Shown here one piece after another: positions 1 through 6,028 of a stretch of DNA of 12,605 nt. How positions within the stretch are numbered: position 1 is the stretch's first letter; each line of letters begins with the position of its first letter. The notes under the pieces were generated by a model, which had not been told where the DNA came from, did not search any database, and saw nothing but the letters and a program-made list of their open reading frames with translations. Where the stretch lies: positions 1-12,605 of the forward strand of contig JABIME010000110.1 in NCBI GenBank assembly GCA_018654125.1. Direction: 5' to 3'. The DNA is from Candidatus Cloacimonadota bacterium. GTDB taxonomy: Bacteria; Cloacimonadota; Cloacimonadia; Cloacimonadales; TCS61. Both the position numbers and the translations under genes were made by a program.

Positions 1-1
1 A

Positions 2-781
2 ACTCAAACTATTGGTTCAATTTCTCGTCCTGCTTCTTTTTGTGGAGTAATTGGTTTCAAACCAAGTATTGGAAGAATTTCTACTGCTGGAGTTATCCCA
101 TTTTCAAAATCAGCTGATCATATCGGTTTCTTCACTCAAGATTTGAAGGGAAGCGAAATTGTTGCTTCAATTCTATGTGACAATTGGGATAATGACCTTC
201 CAGAACTTAACAGAAAACCTATCTTGGGAATTCCGGAAGGAAAATATCTACAGCAAGCATCACCGGAAATTCTCTCAACTTTTTGGAAAGTTGTAGATAA
301 TTTAAAACAAAAAGGATATATTATTAAATCCATTACAACTTTTAATAATATTGATGAGATCAATGATAAGCATAAGTTGATGAGTGCTGCAGAATTCGCA
401 GAAGTTCACAAAGATTGGTTTAACAAATATGGAAATAAATATCATCAAGCTTCAATTGATCTGATAAAAAGAGGTAGAGATATTCCTTTAGAAATTTTGG
501 ATAATGCAATAAAAGGCAGAACTCAACTCCGTGAAGAACTGGAACAATTACAGAAAGAAAATGGAATTGATCTTTGGTTATCTCCTTCTTCTGTAACCAC
601 TGCTCCTCATGGTTTAGATTCTACAGGAGATCCAGCAATGAACCTTCCATGGACTTATGCAGGTGTTCCAACGTTATCTATTCCCTTTGGACTTTATAAT
701 GAGTTACCTTTTGGAATTCAATTTGCAGGAAATTATAATAAAGATGAAAGTTTATTTAAATTGGTGAAAGATGTATTATAA
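2..781 (+). CDS. Amidase-signature family hydrolase, C-terminal part (5' end outside window)
   Basis: The frame is open from the left edge to TAA at 779-781 and gives 259 residues, roughly the C-terminal half of a typical amidase-signature enzyme. The family hydrolyses amide bonds with a Lys / cis-Ser / Ser triad. The segment TQTIGSISRPASFCG at the very start matches the stretch carrying the nucleophilic Ser (Ser6 of the visible part). It is followed by the conserved GFKPSIGRIS block. Near the C-terminus, LWLSPSS, STGDPAMNLPWTYAGVPTLSIPFG and LPFGIQFAG are the usual late family blocks. The catalytic Lys and cis-Ser lie upstream of the window. TQTIGS, rather than the DTGGS form of GatA, suggests a stand-alone amidase and not the Glu-tRNA(Gln) amidotransferase subunit. 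The substrate cannot be told. The next gene is a nucleobase permease 196 nt downstream, so a joint role in ureide or pyrimidine use is only a guess. Confidence 0.85.
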   Translation, partial: TQTIGSISRPASFCGVIGFKPSIGRISTAGVIPFSKSADHIGFFTQDLKGSEIVASILCDNWDNDLPELNRKPILGIPEGKYLQQASPEILSTFWKVVDNLKQKGYIIKSITTFNNIDEINDKHKLMSAAEFAEVHKDWFNKYGNKYHQASIDLIKRGRDIPLEILDNAIKGRTQLREELEQLQKENGIDLWLSPSSVTTAPHGLDSTGDPAMNLPWTYAGVPTLSIPFGLYNELPFGIQFAGNYNKDESLFKLVKDVL

Positions 782-862
782 TGAGAATCTAATATCGAAA
801 AACAAGAAATTTGCAAGAAGAATCAGGGGCAAAGAACTTCCAAAAAACAGTTTTTCCTTGCC

Positions 863-879
863 AATGAATTATATTCATT
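863..879. repeat. Upstream inverted repeat AATGAA-N5-TTCATT
   Basis: Perfect 6-bp arms (863-868 and 874-879) surround a 5-nt AT loop. The same arms recur in the dyad at 923-944, with centres 62.5 bp apart. It lies just upstream of the proposed permease promoter. A T-rich run follows (878-887), so a weak terminator for the amidase gene is an alternative reading. An all-AT stem with one G:C per arm makes that unlikely. Confidence 0.45.
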
Positions 880-885
880 TTCTTT

Positions 886-914
886 TTGCGATAATTAAAA
901 TGTAAATTTATTAA
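886..914 (+). promoter_or_regulatory. Possible sigma-70 type promoter of the permease gene
   Basis: TTGCGA (886-891) and TATTAA (909-914) are each a 4/6 match to the -35 and -10 consensus, separated by exactly 17 nt. This predicts a transcription start near 921, immediately before the 923-944 dyad and about 57 nt before the start codon. In AT-rich DNA such matches are common, so the call is tentative. It is supported mainly by spacing and by the flanking dyads. Confidence 0.3.
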
Positions 915-922
915 TTATGGTA

Positions 923-944
923 CTAATGAATATTAATTCATTAG
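923..944. repeat. Inverted repeat CTAATGAA-N6-TTCATTAG in the permease leader
   Basis: The 8-bp arms (923-930 and 937-944) are perfectly complementary around a 6-nt loop. It lies 21 nt upstream of the SD of the permease, at or just after the predicted transcription start. It could be an operator for a dimeric repressor or an mRNA leader hairpin. The inner arm AATGAA/TTCATT is the same as in the dyad at 863-879. Confidence 0.5.
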
Positions 945-965
945 ATTGATGTGTTAAACAAAAAG

Positions 966-972
966 AAAGGAG
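966..972 (+). promoter_or_regulatory. SD AAAGGAG that fixes the permease start at 978
   Basis: AAAGGAG lies 5 nt before ATG 978-980. The in-frame GTG at 951 lies upstream of this site and would place the SD inside the coding region, so the nine-residue longer version is rejected. The 978 start also puts the first conserved permease block (GFQHMFVMFGATVLVP) at residues 12-27, as in characterised family members. Confidence 0.85.
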
Positions 973-977
973 TTTTC

Positions 978-2228
978 ATGAAAGATCTTAACGGTAAAAA
1001 TTTTGTTCTTGGTTTTCAACACATGTTCGTAATGTTTGGTGCTACGGTTCTTGTACCGCTTATTACAGGACTTGACGTAGGTGTAACACTATTCGCAGCA
1101 GGTATTGGTACACTATTATTCCACTTCCTTACTAAGTTTGAAGTACCTGTGTTCTTAGGTTCATCTTTTGCATTTATCCCTGGCATTATTGCAGTAGCAA
1201 CTGCTGAAGGTGGTTCATTACCTGAGGCATTAGGTGGTATTGTTATTGCCGGTTTGCTGTATGTTGTAGTAGCTTTTATTTTTAGATTTATCGATGCACA
1301 AATTCTACACAAAATCCTTCCTCCATTTGTAACAGGTCCAATAATCGTTTTAATCGGTTTGATATTAGCTCCAGTAGCTATTAATAATGCTAATGGTACG
1401 TATGCCGCAGGTGTTGTAGAAGCTATTGGTGTTAATGGATGTTGGTTAGTTGCATTATTTACATTTGCAGTTGCAGTTTTCGTAAAAGTTTTCTTTGAGA
1501 AAACAGGAGCAAAATTATTATCCATGCTTCCAGTTCTTATAGCTTTAATTGCTGGATACGTATTATCAATCATCCTTGGAATTGTAGATTTCACAGTAGT
1601 AAAAGAAGCGGCTTGGTTTGGTCTTCCAAAATTTTCTTTACCTGTATTTACAACACGCTCAATTTCTATTATTGTTCCAATTGCAATTGTTACAATTGTA
1701 GAACATTTTGGTGATATATTAGCTATTGGAAATGTTGTTGGAAAAGATTTTATTAAAAAGCCAGGTATCCACAAAACATTATTAGGTGATGGTCTTGCAA
1801 CATCTCTTTCTGCTATGATCGGTGGTCCTGCAAATACAACTTATAGTGAAAACACAGGTGCAGTTGCACTTACAGGAAATTATAATCCTATCATCATGAG
1901 AATTGCTGCTGTATGTGCTGTAGTGCTTTCTTTTGTACCTAAATTCACTTCAATAATCAGTACGATTCCTGGTCCTGTTATTGGTGGTATTTCAATTCTT
2001 TTATTCGGTATGATCTCATCTATTGGTATTAAGAATATGGTTGATCATAAAGTGGATTTCACAAATGCAAAGATACTTATGATAACAGCTGCCATGCTTG
2101 TTCTTGGTTTAGGTGGAGCTAAATTTGCTTTTGGAAATTTCCAATTAGAAGGTTTAGGTCTCGCTGCAATAGTTGGTGTTCTTATGAATCTTATCTTAAA
2201 TTTCGGTGAAATAAAAAAGAAAAATTAG
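978..2228 (+). CDS. uraA: Uracil/xanthine permease, NCS2 family (UraA-like)
   Basis: This 416-residue, highly hydrophobic inner-membrane protein is close to E. coli UraA (429 residues) in length and in the order of its blocks. NCS2 carriers import uracil or xanthine with protons. Visible marks are QHMFVMFGATVLVP (14-27), the LGSSFAF loop (60-66), IVEHFGD (240-246) and GPANTTYSENTGAVALTG (283-300). Glu242 and Glu291 align with the two glutamates that hold uracil in UraA, and the His after Glu242 is present. The TTYSEN and GPVIGG (332-337) blocks favour the uracil branch over xanthine/urate carriers, but substrate is not proven. The gene stands alone with its own leader dyad and a strong terminator at 2250-2284. 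A leader hairpin or operator suggests regulation, perhaps by pyrimidine supply, which is inference. Confidence 0.92.
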   Translation: MKDLNGKNFVLGFQHMFVMFGATVLVPLITGLDVGVTLFAAGIGTLLFHFLTKFEVPVFLGSSFAFIPGIIAVATAEGGSLPEALGGIVIAGLLYVVVAFIFRFIDAQILHKILPPFVTGPIIVLIGLILAPVAINNANGTYAAGVVEAIGVNGCWLVALFTFAVAVFVKVFFEKTGAKLLSMLPVLIALIAGYVLSIILGIVDFTVVKEAAWFGLPKFSLPVFTTRSISIIVPIAIVTIVEHFGDILAIGNVVGKDFIKKPGIHKTLLGDGLATSLSAMIGGPANTTYSENTGAVALTGNYNPIIMRIAAVCAVVLSFVPKFTSIISTIPGPVIGGISILLFGMISSIGIKNMVDHKVDFTNAKILMITAAMLVLGLGGAKFAFGNFQLEGLGLAAIVGVLMNLILNFGEIKKKN

Positions 2229-2249
2229 AGTTAACTATTTATAGAAACA

Positions 2250-2284
2250 AAATAGCCATTTCCTTTTTGGGGAAATGGCTATTT
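2250..2284 (+). terminator. Hairpin terminator after the permease, possibly bidirectional
   Basis: A perfect 14-bp stem (2250-2263 with 2271-2284) encloses a 7-nt loop, 22 nt after the permease stop. On the plus strand the tail is only moderately T-rich. On the minus strand the stem is followed by a T-rich stretch, so it could also stop readthrough from the convergent tRNA/rpoD unit. Confidence 0.8.
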
Positions 2285-2378
2285 CTATTTCGAATCTATT
2301 TTATCAAAATCACTTTCTTTGATTCTTTTATAGTCCAGATTTAATTCTGTAATCAAAAATAAACTCCTAAATGTAGAA

Positions 2379-2406
2379 TTGCCATCCTGCTATTGCAGAA
2401 TGGCAA
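2379..2406 (-). terminator. Hairpin downstream of the tRNA, minus-strand terminator or 3' processing stem
   Basis: Twelve-base arms (2379-2390 and 2395-2406) enclose a 4-nt loop. Read as minus-strand RNA all 12 positions pair, one of them as U-G. Read as plus-strand RNA the same position is a C-A mismatch. The hairpin starts 5 nt after the encoded CCA of the tRNA and is followed by TTCTACATTT, a modest U-tract. It probably ends the rpoD/tRNA transcript. Confidence 0.6.
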
Positions 2407-2411
2407 ATATC

Positions 2412-2487
2412 TGGTGGGCCCAAGAGGAATCGAACCTCTGACCGTCCGGTTATGAGCCGGAAGCTCTACCAACTGAGCTATAGGCCC
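2412..2487 (-). tRNA. tRNA with CAU anticodon, probably tRNA-Ile2 (lysidine type)
   Basis: A complete 76-nt cloverleaf includes an encoded CCA. The acceptor GGGCCTA pairs with TGGGCCC (one T-G pair), the D stem is GCTC/GAGC, the anticodon stem TCCGG/CCGGA encloses loop CTCATAA, and the T stem AGAGG/CCTCT encloses TTCGATT. It is not the initiator: pair 1-72 is G-C, and the anticodon stem lacks the three consecutive G-C pairs. Between elongator Met and Ile2, the sequence has C4-G69, C5-G68, U12-A23, C29-G41, A37, A38 and A73. In E. coli these are TilS or IleRS identity elements, and E. coli tRNA-Met lacks C4-G69 and C29-G41. I therefore favour Ile2, which reads AUA after modification of C34. 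The gene lies 70 nt after rpoD on the same strand. Confidence 0.9.
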
Positions 2488-2557
2488 CACTTAATAAATT
2501 TAAGACTGTAAAAACAAATTTACCCGATTTTATGTCAAGAATTTCCTAGTGTATAAA

Positions 2558-4300
2558 TTATTTAACATTAAAGTTCTCAATGAACTTTTCCAGAACATGA
2601 CTTCTTGTAGGATGACGCAGCTTGCGAAGAGCTTTATCTTCTATCTGACGAATTCTTTCACGTGTTACACTAAAGATATTTCCAACCTCTTCTAATGTTC
2701 TATGATATCCATCATCGATTCCAAAACGTAATCTTATAACTCTTTCTTCACGTGAAGTAAGTGTTCGCAATACATCATCTACTTGCTTCTTAAGAAGGGT
2801 TCTTTCTGCCATTCTCTCTGGAGAGATAGTAGATTTGTCTTCAATGAAATCCCCTAGCAAACTATCTTCATCTTCATGTCCGATTGGATTATCCAACGAA
2901 ACTGGTTCTTTTGTAATAGCCAAGATACTTTTGATCTTTTCAACTGGAAGATCAAGTTCTACAGCGATTTCTTCAGGGTATGGTTCTCTACCTAATTTCT
3001 GCAGCAGCTTCCTACTTGCTCTTTTAACTTTGTTTATAGATTCGATCATGTGAACAGGAATTCGAATTGTTCTAGCCTGATCAGCGATAGCTCTTGTTAT
3101 AGCTTGTCGTATCCACCAAGTTGCATAAGTACTGAACTTGAAACCCTTGCGATAATCATATTTTTCTACCGCTCGCATAAGTCCTGTATTACCTTCCTGA
3201 ATTAGATCAAGAAAATCTAAACCACGATTATTATAACGTTTTGCGATACTAACAACAAGACGAACATTGGCTTCTATCATATCGTTCTTAGAACGTTCTT
3301 TCATCTTTTCGCCACGTTCGATCTCATCTAAAAGATCTACCATTTCATCAGCCGTCATGCGTGTTTCAAGCTCAACACGACGAATTTTTCTTCTAGCATT
3401 TTTAATCTTACGTAACGTCTCTATAAATACATCGGGTTCAATTTTGGTCTCTTCAAAAACCAGTTTATAATCTTCTTCAGATTTATTGGCCTTTCTACCA
3501 AAAGTACAGATTTCATCTAGAGAATATTTTCTGATCTTAGAGAGATGTGTAATGCTTTTCTGGCTATCTTTAATACGATCAACTAAACTTCGAATACGAT
3601 AAACCATTCTTTTAAGAAGTTTCTCGTTATACTTCAGATTCCCGAAGATCTCAATCAGTTTAATTCTTTGTTTTTCAATCAGTTCCTGATCTAGTAAGTG
3701 ATTATCTTCATCAATATCACTACTGTCTATCATCTCACCAATCTTCTCAAAAATTGCTTTTGTTTCTCTAATGACATGTTCAAATTCGTTAACAAGATTA
3801 GCTTCCTGAGATTTATCCATCCAGGTTCCGTATTCGATCTTGAATATCTGATCGATTTTCACTCTTTTCTCGCGATAACGATGTATGAAATTCTCCATCT
3901 CACGAAGAGTACTACCACTCTTAAAAATATTTTTATTAATATGCTGCTGACCACTCTCGATCTTTTTCGCGATCCTTACTTCACCCTCTCTATCTAGAAG
4001 TGGAACACGTCCCATTTCTCCCAGATACATTCTTACAGGATCATCATAATATTTCCGATTACGGAACTTTTTTGTTGCTCTTGTTTTCTTGAGAGAGATC
4101 TTCTTTTTTGTTACTTTCTTCTGTGTTTCATCAATGAGTTCGATACCTTCTTCTACCAGGTCGGTAATGATCTGCTCGATCTTGTCGAGAAAGATTGGGT
4201 TATTAGGCAGAACCAAATTGATCTGCTTGAAAGTGAGTAGGTTATTGTTCTTCCTACCCGTTTGAACCAGCTTTTTTACACACTCGTTATAACTAAGCAT
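2558..4300 (-). CDS. rpoD: RNA polymerase primary sigma factor (sigma-70/RpoD)
   Basis: This is the housekeeping sigma subunit that directs RNA polymerase to -35/-10 promoters. In 580 residues it shows a short region 1.1-like fold (about 5-58) and region 1.2 (85-117, [16 protein letters not shown]). A helical non-conserved region spans about 118-335. Regions 2.1-2.4 (340-412) include [24 protein letters not shown] and [13 protein letters not shown]. Region 3 is at about 420-495. Region 4 (507-570) carries the -35-binding helix-turn-helix ([18 protein letters not shown]). The large insert is like that of proteobacterial RpoD and unlike short Bacteroidota sigma factors. The linker at 61-83 is strikingly basic. 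The start is supported by AAGGAG at 4306-4311, which overlaps the stop codon of dnaG; the gap between the genes is 9 nt, so the two are co-transcribed and probably translationally coupled. Confidence 0.97.
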   Translation of the reverse strand: MLSYNECVKKLVQTGRKNNNLLTFKQINLVLPNNPIFLDKIEQIITDLVEEGIELIDETQKKVTKKKISLKKTRATKKFRNRKYYDDPVRMYLGEMGRVPLLDREGEVRIAKKIESGQQHINKNIFKSGSTLREMENFIHRYREKRVKIDQIFKIEYGTWMDKSQEANLVNEFEHVIRETKAIFEKIGEMIDSSDIDEDNHLLDQELIEKQRIKLIEIFGNLKYNEKLLKRMVYRIRSLVDRIKDSQKSITHLSKIRKYSLDEICTFGRKANKSEEDYKLVFEETKIEPDVFIETLRKIKNARRKIRRVELETRMTADEMVDLLDEIERGEKMKERSKNDMIEANVRLVVSIAKRYNNRGLDFLDLIQEGNTGLMRAVEKYDYRKGFKFSTYATWWIRQAITRAIADQARTIRIPVHMIESINKVKRASRKLLQKLGREPYPEEIAVELDLPVEKIKSILAITKEPVSLDNPIGHEDEDSLLGDFIEDKSTISPERMAERTLLKKQVDDVLRTLTSREERVIRLRFGIDDGYHRTLEEVGNIFSVTRERIRQIEDKALRKLRHPTRSHVLEKFIENFNVK

Positions 4301-4309
4301 TTAGTCTCC

Positions 4310-6019
4310 TTAGTACAAAGTTTTTCTCACCACTTTTTTATTTATTTTTAATATTTCTTTCTTAAGTTCGCTCTTCTTCACAAACAATTCTCTATTAGTT
4401 GGATCATTTACAATTTCACTATTTAACGCTCTTAGATCTAAGTGCAATTTTCTTGTTTTTAGAGCAATAATAGCATCATCAATTGTTTGTGCAGGAGGAT
4501 CAGACATAGAGAGTTCAGTAAGCAAATTTCTAATATCTTCTTCCATTATCTTGCTTATTAAAGCAGGAATATTATCCATATCTTCTATTTGCTCCGACAT
4601 TATTTTATAAATTTTTCTATACTTTTCAGTTAAAAAGTAACTCGAATCTATCTCTTGCGCAACTTTTTTATATAATGATTGGTTATTAATAATTAATAAT
4701 ATAATATCACGCTCTTCTGTAAATTGTTCCATTTTTGGAACTTCCGTAGTTTCCTGTTCTTTTTTGAACGTTCTTCTTTTTTTTCTTATTTTGGAAGATA
4801 CTGCATGCCCGGATAATCCAAAGGTTTCTGTAATATCTTGTATAAGCAGTTCTTGGGCTACTTCATCTTCAATTTCATTTAGGATATCAAACAATACAGA
4901 AAGCTTACCTTTTTTATCAACACCTATTACATCATCATCTTTCAAAAATTCAGCTATTGGTTTAGCTTTATCTATCATCTTCTGCATACTAGCTGCACCA
5001 TTATTTCTAATATAACTATCTGGATCGTGTTCTTCCGGTAAACCGATGATTTTCACGTTACATCCTTTACCCAGCACTCTTCCAGCAGCACGAATAGCAG
5101 CTTTCCTACCTGAGCCATCTCCATCGTAAAGCATATAGATGTTTTCGGTAAATCTGCTTAAAACGCTTATTTGAGAATCGGTGAGTGCAGTACCTAAAGA
5201 AGCAACTGAATTTGTATAGCCATTTTCATAAAGCCTTAAAAAGTCTGTATATCCTTCACAAATAAGCACATGATCCTTTTTAGAAATTGTATATTTTGTA
5301 TCGAAAAGACCATAAAGTTCATTCCCTTTTGTATAAATATCTGTTGTAGGTGAATTCACATATTTTCCACCCAATTTATCATCATCCAGTTTTCTCCCAC
5401 CAAAAGCTACAACCTTACCCGAAGATGAATGAATCGGAAACATTATTCTATCTCGGAATAGATCGGTATTTTTTGCTGTAAATAATCCAGTTGTTGGTAA
5501 AATTTTTTCGTTGATATCATTTTTAAGCAAATAATTCCGTAATCCCCCAAACGAATCTAGAGCAAATCCTAAATTGAATTTTTTTATGGTTTCATCTGTA
5601 ATATCCCTTTCTGCCAGATATTCTAATGCACTGCTTCCATGTTCAACTAAATTTTTATAGAAAAATCCTGTGGTAAGTTCATAAATTTTATAGATTAAAT
5701 CTCGTTTTGAATCCTTGTTCTTGCTTTGCATAGATTGCTTCACAGTAATTCCTGCACGTGAGGCAAGTTTTCTTAGAGCTTCTGGAAATGATATTTTTTC
5801 AAAATCCTGAACATAAGTAATTACATTCCCACCTTTTCCGCAACCGAAGCATTTATAGATCTGCTTTTGGGGGCTAACAACAAAAGAGGCTGTTTTTTCA
5901 TCATGGAACGGACAGCGAGCTTTGAAGTTACTGCCAGTTTTTTTAAGAGGAATATAACTATTTATTACATCAACGATATCATTTCTTTCAAGAATTTCAT
6001 CTATAAGATGTTGATCCAT
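4310..6019 (-). CDS. dnaG: DNA primase
   Basis: DnaG makes the RNA primers for lagging-strand synthesis at the replication fork, working with the DnaB helicase. The 569-residue protein has the usual architecture. An N-terminal CHC2 zinc finger carries Cys36, His39, Cys57 and Cys60. The catalytic core includes FRDRIMFPI and GGR (187-209). The Toprim domain starts near 249 with Glu255 in CEGYTD and the metal-binding DGDGSG at 299-304 (Asp299, Asp301), followed by DPDSYI at 332-337. A C-terminal region of about 430-569 corresponds to the helicase-interaction domain and is poorly conserved, as expected. The start has AGGAGG 5 nt upstream, and that SD overlaps the mutS2 stop TAG (9-nt gap). All metal ligands are intact, so I expect a working primase. 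Confidence 0.97.
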   Translation of the reverse strand: MDQHLIDEILERNDIVDVINSYIPLKKTGSNFKARCPFHDEKTASFVVSPQKQIYKCFGCGKGGNVITYVQDFEKISFPEALRKLASRAGITVKQSMQSKNKDSKRDLIYKIYELTTGFFYKNLVEHGSSALEYLAERDITDETIKKFNLGFALDSFGGLRNYLLKNDINEKILPTTGLFTAKNTDLFRDRIMFPIHSSSGKVVAFGGRKLDDDKLGGKYVNSPTTDIYTKGNELYGLFDTKYTISKKDHVLICEGYTDFLRLYENGYTNSVASLGTALTDSQISVLSRFTENIYMLYDGDGSGRKAAIRAAGRVLGKGCNVKIIGLPEEHDPDSYIRNNGAASMQKMIDKAKPIAEFLKDDDVIGVDKKGKLSVLFDILNEIEDEVAQELLIQDITETFGLSGHAVSSKIRKKRRTFKKEQETTEVPKMEQFTEERDIILLIINNQSLYKKVAQEIDSSYFLTEKYRKIYKIMSEQIEDMDNIPALISKIMEEDIRNLLTELSMSDPPAQTIDDAIIALKTRKLHLDLRALNSEIVNDPTNRELFVKKSELKKEILKINKKVVRKTLY

Positions 6020-6028
6020 TATATCCTC

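Noticed and set aside
2..781. Amidase as GatA, linked to the YqeY/GatB domain gene in the window
   Set aside because: The nucleophile block reads TQTIGS, not the DTGGS type of GatA, and yqeY is a stand-alone family 8 kb away on the other strand.
828..862. GGCAAAG...CCTTGCC hairpin as amidase terminator
   Set aside because: The outer stem has a mismatch, the inside is mostly unpaired or A-T only, and no T-run directly follows.
951..977. Nine-residue longer permease start at GTG 951
   Set aside because: The SD AAAGGAG at 966-972 would lie inside the coding part; ATG 978 is correctly spaced from it.
1016..1774. 252-codon open frame antisense to the permease gene
   Set aside because: It lies entirely inside a gene with full family match, has no SD or family resemblance, and is explained by codon composition of the sense gene.
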